A DNA stretch of 23,668 nt from Chara braunii. Lineage: Eukaryota > Streptophyta > Charophyceae > Charales > Characeae. Position 1 is the stretch's first letter. Each line of letters opens with the position of its first letter. The stretch lies in contig BFEA01000107.1 of the NCBI GenBank assembly GCA_003427395.1, positions 929,060-952,727 on the forward strand, given 5' to 3'. The notes below the pieces were generated by a model. The model was not told the origin of the DNA and made no database searches. It saw nothing but the letters and a program-made list of their open reading frames with translations. Made by a program: the position numbers and the translations under genes. Below, one piece after another: positions 1 through 7,204 of this stretch.

Positions 1-108
1 CACACACACACATTCCATCGATAGGATGAGCAAAAACGGAATGAATCTTCCGCTGAAACGTGGAAATATACACTGCCACTTTTTGAGCAAAATCGGTATG
101 AATCGTTC
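1..108 (+). repeat. (CA)n end plus degenerate copies of a dispersed hairpin-arm repeat
   Basis: The window opens in a (CA)n run (1-12). At 28-73 a GAGCAAAAACGGAATGAATC-type sequence, then a TGGAAATATACAC segment, resembles the right arms of the hairpins at 4050-4087 and 4345-4387. A second shorter copy starts near 84. Similarity is by eye, and the copies are diverged. No gene is visible here. Confidence 0.45.
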
Positions 109-115
109 GTGTGTG

Positions 116-171
<56 letters not shown>
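107..171. repeat. Compound microsatellite (GT)n(GA)n
   Basis: Alternating GT with one interruption (108-153) passes directly into GA repeats to about 171. Open frames that start here are the repeat read as Cys-Val and Arg-Glu dipeptides and are not genes. Confidence 0.97.
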
Positions 172-245
172 TTGTCGTGCCCTCGTTTCTGCTGCGTGCT
201 CGCGACGCGCGCGACGCTCCACGTCATCGGTTTTCGCTGCCCGCC

Positions 246-396
246 CGCGTCGGCTCGACCCTCCGCCCCTTGCTCGCTTCGCTTTTCCCTGCCCTCTACT
301 TTCCCCGCCCATCTCTGCGCGGGCCTCGGCCCTGGGCCGGTTCCCCCGCGTCGGCTCGGCCCTCCGCCCCTTGCCCGCTTCGCTTTTCCCTGCCCC
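246..396 (+). repeat. GC-rich direct repeat, 50-bp copies 101 bp apart
   Basis: Copies at 246-295 and 347-396 both start CGCGTCGGCTCG and end CGCTTTTCCCTGCCC, with about two substitutions between them. The surrounding 180-480 stretch is CpG- and C-rich, unlike the AT-rich DNA around it. Frames are open through it only because stops are rare in such composition. It could be a CpG-rich promoter-like segment, but nothing downstream supports a gene. Confidence 0.8.
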
Positions 397-479
397 GCGC
401 GACGATCAACACCTCCTCCCGACCGCGCTGTCCCAAGCGGTTTCCGTTGGGCCCGCGACCGACCATGTCGCCAGACCCT

Positions 480-1080
480 TTGCTTGCTTTAGTATGTATA
501 GATAAAGATATATATCTATACATATCATCAATACGATATTCAGTCCGTTTCGAAGGCTCCAAACCCACCCCTGGCTATAGGCAGAGCTTGGTGCGCAGGC
601 AGCAGGGAGAACCCGCCGCGTACAAAAGAGCCCCGGATGCACCAGTACACCACACATCGGCCCGCGGGTGTCAGCACGACACCCGCACCACTTCGGAGGC
701 CGCCGATTCTTTTTTTCAACAGCGGCCCACGCCGCACGGCACCTCCCAGTTTTGCTTGTGGCGACAAAAACGTTCTGCAAGGCTGGGGCCATGTACTTGC
801 AGTTTAAGGGATGGAGATTGTCTAGGTAAGGCCCAGAATCTGTTCTGGACATTTTGTTTGGCATGATGTGATTTCCTCCGGCTCTGGTCCCTCTTCAGGT
901 CCCGTCTGGCCAAAGCTCTGGGACTAACATTGTTAGTCCCAGATGGGTGTCGTTGCCTAGGTAATTGCCAGAATCTGCCCTCCAACCATTGTAGTAGGTG
1001 GACATTTTTCTGGAGTTTCTGGGACCAGTCTCCTGGTCTGTAGTCGAGCAAGCGCTTCTTGTTGAATAGCAGCAATCACT
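480..1080. other. No gene seen; small hairpins and a diverged direct repeat
   Basis: A hairpin TGTATAGATA/TATCTATACA lies near 495-522. A perfect 11-bp stem, CTGGGACTAAC with loop ATT, lies at 918-942. Similar TAGGTAA-CCAGAATCTG segments occur near 820-844 and 955-980, a diverged direct repeat about 135 bp apart. Overlapping short open frames on both strands have no recognisable domain. Confidence 0.6.
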
Positions 1081-1455
1081 GAGAGATGGTTAATGGAAGG
1101 CCCAAAATTCGGGAGTTTTTGCAGCATCACCACAAGCAATGTCGTCAAAAATTTCACGAACAAACAATGCACGCTCATAATACAAATATTAAAAAAAAAA
1201 AAAACTTGAAAAGAGTTAAAAAAAAAAAACATAATATCATAGCCAGAAACTTCGGGGGTTTTCGTAATTTGTCCAAATACACCGAAACTGAATACAGATA
1301 TACCCTAAAGCACATAAATATCATACCCCCCCCGCCCCCCCCCCACAAAAAAAAGCAAAAGTTCAAGGAAATAATATGGCAGTTTCGGTGAAAATTTCGC
1401 CGAAAATGACACCACCTATTATTAGGCTATTAAGTTATTAACCATTATAAACAGA
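1080..1455. other. AT-rich stretch with A-runs and a C-run
   Basis: A-runs lie at about 1190-1204 and 1218-1229. A C-rich run (about 1326-1345), broken by a G and followed by A-runs, would be G-quadruplex-prone on the minus strand. No gene is supported. Confidence 0.6.
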
Positions 1456-1459
1456 AGAA

Positions 1460-2011
1460 ATGAAAGAGAAAGGACCGCAGCACTCAAGGGCCGCCCAGGG
1501 TGCCTCAGGATCAACAACCAATCCCAGCAGCCATATGAATGTTATGCGCCTGATTGAAAACAACTCCAGCATGGAATTCACACGTTCCCATACACAAGCG
1601 CAATCACAAGTTGAGACTTGCAGAGAGCAATCTACACCAAACCAGATGATGAGAATACGCAGCGGAAGCTCACAAATTCAATCAATTCTAAATTTATACC
1701 GTCCCTCCCCAACTCAATCAGCAGCACAAAATTCCCAGGATCCCAACACACATTGCAACACCCACGAACCAATCACAAACAAAGTTTCATCAAGTATGGG
1801 AGACTTCTTCTTCCTCCCTGGACGTCAAGCTCTAGCTATGGCGCAGCTAGGCGCCCTACCTAACAAGCCCACAATCGCCACACACGCTCCTGAACCCAAC
1901 ACCACTCTGCATAAATCACGATGCCCTCAGCAGGGGAGCGCAGCTCCCAGGATGAAGAAGAAGAACACCGACATGATGAAGAGGATGACTGCCGCTTCGA
2001 AGAAGACTTGA
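1460..2011 (+). CDS. Doubtful low-complexity ORF (Ser/Gln/Thr/Asn-rich)
   Basis: This open frame of 183 codons starts at ATG 1460. Its composition is rich in Ser, Gln, Asn, Thr and Pro and it ends in a Lys-rich tail. I recognise no domain, signal peptide or membrane segment. Upstream is AT-rich with no clear promoter. At its 3' end a different + frame (1921-2057) looks more protein-like, so this frame may be a shadow, or both may be remnants of one broken gene or transposon gag. Composition alone could produce it, so I treat it as doubtful. Confidence 0.15.
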   Translation: MKEKGPQHSRAAQGASGSTTNPSSHMNVMRLIENNSSMEFTRSHTQAQSQVETCREQSTPNQMMRIRSGSSQIQSILNLYRPSPTQSAAQNSQDPNTHCNTHEPITNKVSSSMGDFFFLPGRQALAMAQLGALPNKPTIATHAPEPNTTLHKSRCPQQGSAAPRMKKKNTDMMKRMTAASKKT

Positions 2012-2057
2012 GGAAGCTGCTTCGTGGCAGATATCGAACCCCAGCAGAACACAGGTA
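1921..2057 (+). CDS. Possible exon fragment encoding an acidic segment, ending at a splice-donor-like site
   Basis: From ATG 1921 this frame reads 44 codons. It has an acidic run (DEEEEHRHDEEDD) followed by a basic-amphipathic stretch (FEEDLRKLLRGRYR). Its stop lies inside ACAGGTAAGAG, a strong match to the plant 5' splice-site consensus, so it could continue in a spliced transcript. A TAA lies just upstream in frame. Downstream, the frame starting at ATG 2024 (to 2350) continues with Pro/Ala/Ser-rich then Lys-rich codons in a frame shifted by one, which also fits a frameshifted pseudogene. No family recognised. Confidence 0.22.
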
Positions 2058-2350
2058 AGAGTGAGCCGCCTGCAGCGCCAAGGGCGCACAGCCCTGTGCT
2101 GTCACCCACTATGCTGAGCGACCCAGCTATGGCCGCCAGCGACCATGGGGATGAAGATGCCCACTGCCTGTGGAATAGCACAGCGCAGTCCAAACGCAAC
2201 CTCTTGCCAACAGCGCAAAAAGAGAAAAAAAACAAAAACAAAAAAAAAACAAAAAAACAAAGAACCCGTTCCAAATCGCCAGCCAGACGGACTACTGCCT
2301 TCCGACGAACTACTGCCTCAGACAGCTCCCTATGGTCTAGCTGCACCTAA
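2024..2350 (+). CDS. Doubtful ORF, Pro/Ala/Ser-rich then Lys-rich
   Basis: A 108-codon open frame. Residues about 15-60 look protein-like (APRAHSPVLSPTML, then AASDHGDEDAHC). Residues about 65-90 are a Lys/Asn/Gln run written by A-tracts at 2219-2262. It overlaps the acidic fragment 1921-2057 in another frame. It may be a piece of a degraded gag-like or unknown gene. No catalytic or binding motif is visible. Confidence 0.15.
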   Translation: MADIEPQQNTGKSEPPAAPRAHSPVLSPTMLSDPAMAASDHGDEDAHCLWNSTAQSKRNLLPTAQKEKKNKNKKKTKKQRTRSKSPARRTTAFRRTTASDSSLWSSCT

Positions 2351-2678
2351 CGTCAAGATTGGACAAGGGGCAAAGACCGCAGCCTGAAACAGGCCAAAGC
2401 CCAGGAGGTCTAGAAATTTGTAGAAAAGTCCCTCACAGGACCCGACTGAAATGGTAGGACCCTAAAGAACAAATAAAATACAAATACAGTCCTACTCTAA
2501 TGTACACCCTGCTGAAAACTGCAATTCATTGCATGAAGGATAGGGCTCCTAATGCCCAGTGAGCATGAATCATCAGCTCGTGCCATACTTGCGGCGCATA
2601 TCTGCGGTGCGCTGATCGCTGATGCACGGGAAAAAAAAAAAGCAAAAAAAGAAGCGGCCGTGATGCATCTATACAGGC

Positions 2679-2680
<2 letters not shown>
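2350..2680. other. No gene seen
   Basis: Ordinary mixed-composition DNA with A-runs near 2631-2648. An AATAAAATA word at 2471-2480 could act as a polyadenylation signal for the weak ORFs upstream, but nothing else supports that. Confidence 0.4.

Positions 2681-2681
<1 letters not shown>

Positions 2682-2753
<72 letters not shown>
2682..2753. repeat. (GA)n microsatellite, 72 bp
   Basis: Uninterrupted GA dinucleotides. Reading through gives Arg-Glu (plus) or Ser-Leu (minus) dipeptide runs, which explains the open frames there. Confidence 0.98.
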
Positions 2754-2754
<1 letters not shown>

Positions 2755-3470
2755 CTCTTTCACAAAAATCAGACAACCCTTGCCGGTAACCCCGAAAGAA
2801 CCCTGCAGATAATTAGCAAGGGTCTCCTCGCCAAGAAAGAGGTAGTCGTTGGACTTACAGTAGGGCAGAAACAGGCCAACTATATACCGTCAAACAGGGC
2901 TGCCCGGTATATGGTGTAGCTTTGAATTCAGGTCTGTGTTTCAGCAGTTATGGGTTGATAACTTACTAACTCAGCACGTGATTTTCAGGGCTTCACTCCA
3001 CTTACTCACCAAATGTGCAAAACTAGAATGAATCTTCGGGCTAGAAAATGCAACCATACGCCGCCATATGTTTTGTCTTTTGTGCAAGTGGTGACTAGTG
3101 AAATGCAGCCCTTAGGGCCACTGCATGTAAGAAAAGGTAAAACACAGCAAAAAACAAAAGAGAGAGAGCTACCCTGTATTAATGGTAACCCATAACCGCC
3201 AGAACACAGATCTGCATTCGAATCCAGAATATATATTGGTGGCCTGCTCACATCCCACCCGCAATTCCATGAACGTCTCTGGGAAGAAATGGGACCCTTG
3301 TTGATTCTCTGCTGGGGGGCCTTCGGAAAAGAGACTCGATCCAATGAGTAAGATGGCTACCACAGCCTGCCCTTTTTTTTTTTTTTAATCGATCTTATTT
3401 ATTTGGGTGCGCCGCATCACGTGCCCCCGCATGTGTGTGCGTTTGCAACTTGCACTCTCGTGATGCGCCT
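2754..3470. other. No gene seen; one hairpin-arm repeat copy
   Basis: At 3011-3100 an AAATGTGCAAAACTAGAATG...TTTGTCTTTTGTGCAAGTG segment matches the right-arm module found at 4036-4115 and 4338-4420, as a solitary copy without its partner arm. The rest is featureless apart from a T-run at 3371-3387. Confidence 0.5.
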
Positions 3471-3471
3471 C

Positions 3472-3684
3472 CACAAGTACGGCTCATGCTGATTATGTTC
3501 CTGCCCTTTGTAAACACCGCCTGTCGCTCCTACGGATTGAATGGTCATCTGAATTGTCTGGATTAAAAAAAAAGAAAAAGAAAAAAAAGCAAGCATCTGG
3601 ATTGCGGTCATCTCGGCAGGCAGTTTGTCACTGGGGGTGCTGTGAGAAGTTCACTCAACCTTATCATTTAAGAGGAAGAAGATT
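3472..3684 (+). pseudogene. 18S rRNA 3'-end fragment, array unit 1
   Basis: From 3503 the sequence GCCCTTTGTAAACACCGCC then GTCGCTCCTACGGATTGAAT closely follows the universally conserved 3' end of 18S rRNA (helix 44 region). After an A-rich insertion it continues through a diverged V9-like segment to AACCTTATCATTT and AGAGGAAGAAG, again 18S-like. Some upstream 18S resemblance extends back to about 3472. The A-rich insertion (3565-3592) is flanked by repeated TCTGGATT. This is a truncated, mutated copy and cannot be functional. This unit has no insert after ATCATTT, so it represents the empty site for the small insert seen in units 2 and 3. Confidence 0.8.
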
Positions 3685-3744
3685 GCCCTTTGTAAAAACT
3701 GCCCATCGCTCCTACGGATTGAATGGTCATGAGTTGTCTGGATT
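3685..3744 (+). pseudogene. 18S rRNA 3'-end fragment, array unit 2, left part
   Basis: Begins GCCCTTTGTAAAAACTGCCC directly after unit 1, head to tail, and runs to TGTCTGGATT at 3735-3744. An A-rich stretch and the 982-bp inverted-repeat element follow. The 18S sequence resumes at 4774 with the same TGTCTGGATT. Confidence 0.75.
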
Positions 3745-3979
3745 TAAAAGAAAAAGAGAAAACTAGGGCGCGGTCAGGGTTACAGTTTGAAAATACATTT
3801 CAAACTGCCGTTTTGGAGTCCAGTCCCCTCTTAAGTTTACACTGCAGGCCAAACTCCGCCGTCGCGTGGCTGTCGCAGGGCAGAGTTTGTAACTGCAGTC
3901 TAGTCATCCACGTCGGAGGGCCAGGCCGTTTTCCAAAAAAGAAAAAAAGAAACAAGAAGGAAAAAAAAAAGATCGTGGC

Positions 3980-4087
3980 GCTGTATCTTTCCATACACTA
4001 CGGAAAGATTCACTCTCGGTTTCCACAACTGATCTCCAAATGTGCAAGACGAGAGTGAATCTTCCCCAGAACATGGAAAGATACAGC
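3980..4087. repeat. Hairpin 1 (38-bp arms)
   Basis: The left arm 3980-4017 (GCTGTATCTTTCCAT...TTCACTCTCG) pairs with the right arm 4050-4087 (CGAGAGTGAATCTTCC...GAAAGATACAGC), with a few mismatches in the middle and a ~32-nt loop. The length and near-complementarity fit a foldback unit or a small-RNA-generating hairpin. Expression cannot be judged from sequence. Confidence 0.8.
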
Positions 4088-4279
4088 TCCATGGTTTTTG
4101 TCTTCTGTGCAACGGGAATACAGGGGCCCAGCGGGATACACGGGCTGACAAAAACGCAGAGGCCCTAGGGGAGACACGTGCTGACAACAACCCAGTTTCT
4201 TTTCTTTTTGTTTTTCTCTTTTTTTTCCTTTCTCAGATTTCCCCACCTTTGCGTGTCATCCTTGGGGCCTCGTGCTGGT

Positions 4280-4387
4280 GCATCTTTCCATGTTGTAGCG
4301 GAAGATTCACTCTCGTTTTGCATGGCTCCACTACTCTCGAAATGTGCAAAACGAGAGCGAATCTTCCTGTAGAACATGGAAAGATAC
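4280..4387. repeat. Hairpin 2 (43-bp arms), paralogue of hairpin 1
   Basis: The left arm 4280-4322 and right arm 4345-4387 are complementary apart from several mismatches, with a 22-nt loop. The arms are the same family as hairpin 1: GGAAGATTCACTCTCG on the left, CGAGAGCGAATCTTCC on the right. The left arm of either hairpin can pair with the right arm of the other, so the element can fold in several ways. Confidence 0.8.
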
Positions 4388-4773
4388 AGCGCCCTTGATT
4401 TGTGTCTTTTGTGCATGTCAAGAATAGTGGAGCAAGGCCCTCTGGGCTTTTCTTTTTTTTCTATAAATCTAGGCTCCGTCGCGTGGCTGGCCATGGCCAC
4501 GATGCCTCAGCCACATCCAAGGTTAAGAAGAAAAAAAAAAGAGGGAGCATCTCGTCACGTGGTTCGGCCACGGCCGCGAAAAAAGGAGACCACATGGCGG
4601 ACTGAACTGCAGTTGCAAACTCGGCCTTGCAACTTTTATGCGTGTGAAGTGTTTCTACTGCAGTTGAAACTTGGGACGGTACTGGACTCCAAAAAGGCAG
4701 TTCGAAATGCATTTACAAACTGCTTTCGTGACTGCGCCCTAGTTCCCCCCCCCAAAAAAAAGAAAAAAACAAG

Positions 4774-4974
4774 TGTCTGGATTGCGGTCATCTCGGCAGG
4801 CAGTTTGCCACTGGGGGTGCTGTGAGAAGTTCATTCGACCTTATCATTTGCCATAAAGGTTGCTTCTTGTAAGGGACACCAGACCCGGTTTCTGGCTATA
4901 AAAGCCTATAATAATAACAATAGTTATTAAAAAAAAAAAAACATTCAACTTTATCATTTAAAAGGAAGAAGAAT
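4774..4974 (+). pseudogene. 18S rRNA 3'-end fragment, array unit 2, right part, with retroposed insert
   Basis: Resumes at TGTCTGGATT (4774-4783) and runs through the V9-like segment to ATCATTT at 4849. A 92-bp A-tailed insert (4850-4941) then interrupts it, and the 18S-like ATCATTTAAAAGGAAGAAG follows. The sequence CATTCGACCTTATCATTT (4832-4849) is repeated at 4942-4959 with two differences, as expected of a target-site duplication. Confidence 0.75.
4850..4941 (+). mobile_element. Short A-tailed retroposed insert, copy 1
   Basis: The body GCCATAAAGGTTGCTTCTTG ... CCCGGTTTCTGGCTATAA ends in an (A)n tail and is flanked by 18-bp direct repeats (16/18 identical). Unit 1 of the array lacks it. 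The A-tail and long target duplication fit target-primed reverse transcription of a short RNA or a truncated SINE/LINE end. The source is not recognised. Confidence 0.65.
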
Positions 4975-5250
4975 GCCCTTTGTAAACACCGCCCGTCGCT
5001 CCTACGGATTGAATGGTCATCTGAATTGTCTGGATTAAAAAAATAAAGAAAAAAAAAACACGTGTCTGGATTGCGCTCATCTGGGCAGGCAGTTTGCCAC
5101 TGGGGGTGCTGTGAGAAGTTCATTCAACCTTATCATTTGCCATAAAGTTTGCTTCTTGTAAGGGACACCAGACCCGGTTTCTGGCTATAATAACAATAAT
5201 AGTTTAAAAAAAAAGTTCATTCAACCTTATCATTTAAGTGGAAGAAGATT
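4975..5250 (+). pseudogene. 18S rRNA 3'-end fragment, array unit 3, with retroposed insert
   Basis: Starts GCCCTTTGTAAACACCGCCC directly after unit 2 and runs through CGTCGCTCCTACGGATTGAA, the A-rich spacer with repeated GTCTGGATT, the V9-like segment and ATCATTT. Removing the insert and its duplication leaves about 180 bp, the same as unit 1. It is head to tail with unit 2, so the array is a tandem repeat of a processed 18S fragment and not part of an rDNA unit: no ITS or 5.8S follows. Confidence 0.8.
5139..5214 (+). mobile_element. Short A-tailed retroposed insert, copy 2, with perfect 21-bp target duplication
   Basis: GTTCATTCAACCTTATCATT plus a final T at 5118-5138 is repeated exactly at 5215-5235. 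The body matches copy 1 (CATAAAGTTTGCTTCTTG ... GACCCGGTTTCTGGCTATAA) and ends in an A-run. Because copies 1 and 2 share the site, the insertion probably happened once and was duplicated with the array unit. Confidence 0.7.
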
Positions 5251-5265
5251 GAATGACAGAGAAAA

Positions 5266-5266
<1 letters not shown>

Positions 5267-5312
<46 letters not shown>
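5267..5312. repeat. (TAA)n microsatellite
   Basis: Uninterrupted AAT/TAA trinucleotides of about 46 bp directly after the 18S-like array. Confidence 0.97.
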
Positions 5313-5314
<2 letters not shown>

Positions 5315-5441
5315 GAATGAATGACAGGGCTGCTACATGGGTGTCCAGGTCTTTCGAGGATTGATGAGTGCCTCCTGTCCACATCTTTTGCTAGAATGAT
5401 GAACTTTTATGCCACCCTTTTTTTTTTTTGGGGGGGGGGGN

Positions 5442-5583
5442 ACTAGCAAAGAGGATCGGATTGAGCACCTGAATCTGGACTTGGTTGAGGAAAGGTGCAG
5501 AATGTCGAGGTTGGACTGCTTGTCTGCATCTCTGCTTAAAACACGTCCAGATTCAGGAGCTTGATCCTATCCTCTTTGCTAGT
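5442..5583. repeat. Hairpin with 41-bp arms beside a T/G homopolymer and an N
   Basis: The left arm 5442-5482 (ACTAGCAAAGAGGAT...CTGAATCTGGAC) is the reverse complement of 5543-5583 at about 36 of 41 positions, with a 60-nt loop. It starts directly after an N at 5441 that ends a T-run/G-run. It could be a foldback element, a small-RNA precursor, or an assembly artefact at a poorly sequenced junction. A second mini-palindrome GACCTC/GAGGTC lies at 5587-5605. Confidence 0.75.
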
Positions 5584-5599
5584 GGGACCTCGCCCCCGG

Positions 5600-6045
5600 A
5601 GGTCTTTTTACTTTTTCCCTCTTTTTTTTTTTTTTTTGAAAGTTTTTTTTTTTTTTTTCCCTCTTTTTTTTTTTTGGGGGGGGGGGGGGGTCCATGGCAG
5701 ATATGGCTTCAGAATTTTCTGAGCGGTTTCCCCATAGGAAAGCAGCAATAATGTTTTTTTCAGGGCAGCCACTGAGCTATTTCTTCAACCATCAGAGTGC
5801 AGATCTGAACCATAACCACCAAGGGTAAAGACTCTATAGAGGCTAAAGACTTGAGAAAAAAAAAAAGGGTAAAGATTAGGAATGAAGCATGTGGCAGAAT
5901 GGGAACCCGAAAAATACATTAAAGAAAAGTCAAGATTGGCGCATTGTGAAACTACATGCCGATGTGCAAATCAGAGAGTGTATCTCCCACTAGAACATGG
6001 ATCCGCATGATATCTGATTTAATACTGACAAAGAGAGAGGGAAAA
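5600..6045. other. T-run/G-run tract, then no gene seen
   Basis: 5609-5690 repeats CCCTC followed by long T-runs, then a run of about 15 G. A short direct repeat GGGTAAAGA lies at 5824 and about 5868. A partial hairpin-arm repeat (GATGTGCAAATCAGAGAGTG) lies near 5962-6000. Confidence 0.5.
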
Positions 6046-6059
6046 GCAGGTGATTATCT

Positions 6060-6171
6060 TTTTTTCTTTTCTTTTCTTTTTTATCTTTTTTTTTTCCACG
6101 CCAAACGAAATTTTTATTAATACGGGCCCAGTGCCCAAGGCAAAACATTCAATAACTCTCAGGGGCATACT
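6060..6171 (-). mobile_element. 5'-truncated polyadenylated retroinsertion with 11-bp target duplication
   Basis: GGTGATTATCT at 6049-6059 recurs at 6172-6182. Between them, read on the minus strand, is a ~75-bp body, then AATAAA (plus 6113-6118), about 17 nt of spacer, and an A-rich tail (plus 6060-6095 is T-rich). Tail, signal and flanking repeat together look like a reverse-transcribed mRNA 3' end. The parent transcript is not recognised. Confidence 0.6.
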
Positions 6172-6295
6172 GGTGATTATCTCGAAACATTGAAGAAAAA
6201 GAAGAAGAAGAAGAAGAGTGCTAAACTGTGAAGGCCATCCTGCTACCATCATTCCCCCCCACACAAGGAACCAAAATTACGAATGTATACAAGCT

Positions 6296-7153
6296 ATGTT
6301 TCAGGCCTTAGTCCCTCTTCGTTTACTATATGCCCCAAGTATAACACTTCAGGCTTAGCAAACTCAGACTTCTTAGGATTCAGTTTGAAGTTGCCTTCGC
6401 GCAACTTCTGAAGAACCATTCGTAGGTGTTTTTTGTGATCCTAAAGTGTTTTACTATCCACGAGGATATCATCGAGATAGACAACTACGAACTAATCCAG
6501 CCATTGACAAAACAGTTCATTCATAGACCTTTGAAAGGTTGTCTGAAAGGCATAACCACGAACTCGTAGTGACCATACCTGATTCGGAAGGTTGTCTTGT
6601 GTTGATCCTCAAGAGCCACCTCAATCTGGTGGTACCCTGACTTGACATCACTCTTACTGAAATATCGACATCCCTGCAACTAATTCAGCAAGTCATCAAT
6701 GCGTGGAAGTGGTTCCGCATTTTTGACAGTGACGACATTCAACCCTCAATAGTCAATACGAAGTATTAAGTTCACCTACCTTTTGGGGCATGAATAAGAT
6801 AGGAGCACCATAAGGAGATGAGTTGGGCGAATCCATCCTTTTTCAGTTAGTTTTTGCAGTTGTTTTTTTAATTCCTCAAGTTCCCGAGGAGACAAGTGAT
6901 AAATGGGACCCTTGGGAAACTTACTATCGGGAATAATCTCAATGGTGTGCTTAATAGCACGCTCAGTGATTCCCATCGGCTCAGTTTGCAAGTCCAAGTC
7001 CTTATACTCATCGAGTAACTTCTCAATAGAAGGAGGGTAGGATGAGGAACATTCTCCTACTTGCTTAACGAGCACCATCATCAAATCCTTATCCAACTTC
7101 TTCTCTGAGACCATAGATCTAAAGGCTCGGTAACTCATACAGCAAAAAGACAA
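6296..7153 (-). pseudogene. Ty3/gypsy reverse transcriptase, truncated and frameshifted
   Basis: The N-terminal RT entry is seen as YHLSPRELEELKKQLQKL then KGWIRPT in frame 7153-6776. After a frameshift come SPYGAPILFMPQK, then [31 protein letters not shown], the catalytic VVYLDDILVDSK (YLDD intact, plus about 6463-6498) and VLYLGHIVNEEGLRP. Stops and at least three frame changes interrupt it. The copy ends just after the thumb entry, near 6296. Compared with full gypsy pol, the connection, RNase H and integrase are absent. Confidence 0.85.
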
Positions 7154-7204
7154 TGATGAGTCAGATTCAAACTTATGATATAGTTTGCTCTAAGTTCGAA
7201 CTTT

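Larger units (their letters stand above)
3762..4743. mobile_element. 982-bp element with ~160-bp terminal inverted repeats, inserted in the 18S-like array
   Basis: The left end ACTAGGGCGCGGTCAGGG is mirrored by the right end (4725-4743, reverse complement ACTAGGGCGCAGTCACGA). The inverted similarity extends about 160 bp inward (3762-3925 against 4580-4743), with shared blocks such as TTTTGGAGTCCAGT and GAGTTTG-AACTGCAGT. It sits within the A-rich spacer of an 18S-like unit that is uninterrupted in units 1 and 3. The interior has no transposase-like ORF. It holds two long hairpins (3980-4087 and 4280-4387). It could be a non-autonomous foldback or MITE-type element. The family is not recognised, and direct repeats at the exact ends are obscured by the A-rich flanks. 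Confidence 0.6.

Noticed and set aside
111-866. 251-codon plus-strand frame starting in the (GT)n repeat
   Set aside because: It starts in a microsatellite, crosses a GC-rich direct repeat where stops are rare, and shows no domain.
3735-4783. TGTCTGGATT at both sides as target duplication of the 982-bp element
   Set aside because: The same repeated word flanks the A-rich spacer in units without the element, so the duplication predates it.
3472-5250. Functional 18S rRNA gene
   Set aside because: Only the 3' end is present, mutated at conserved positions, reiterated and interrupted, without ITS or 5.8S.
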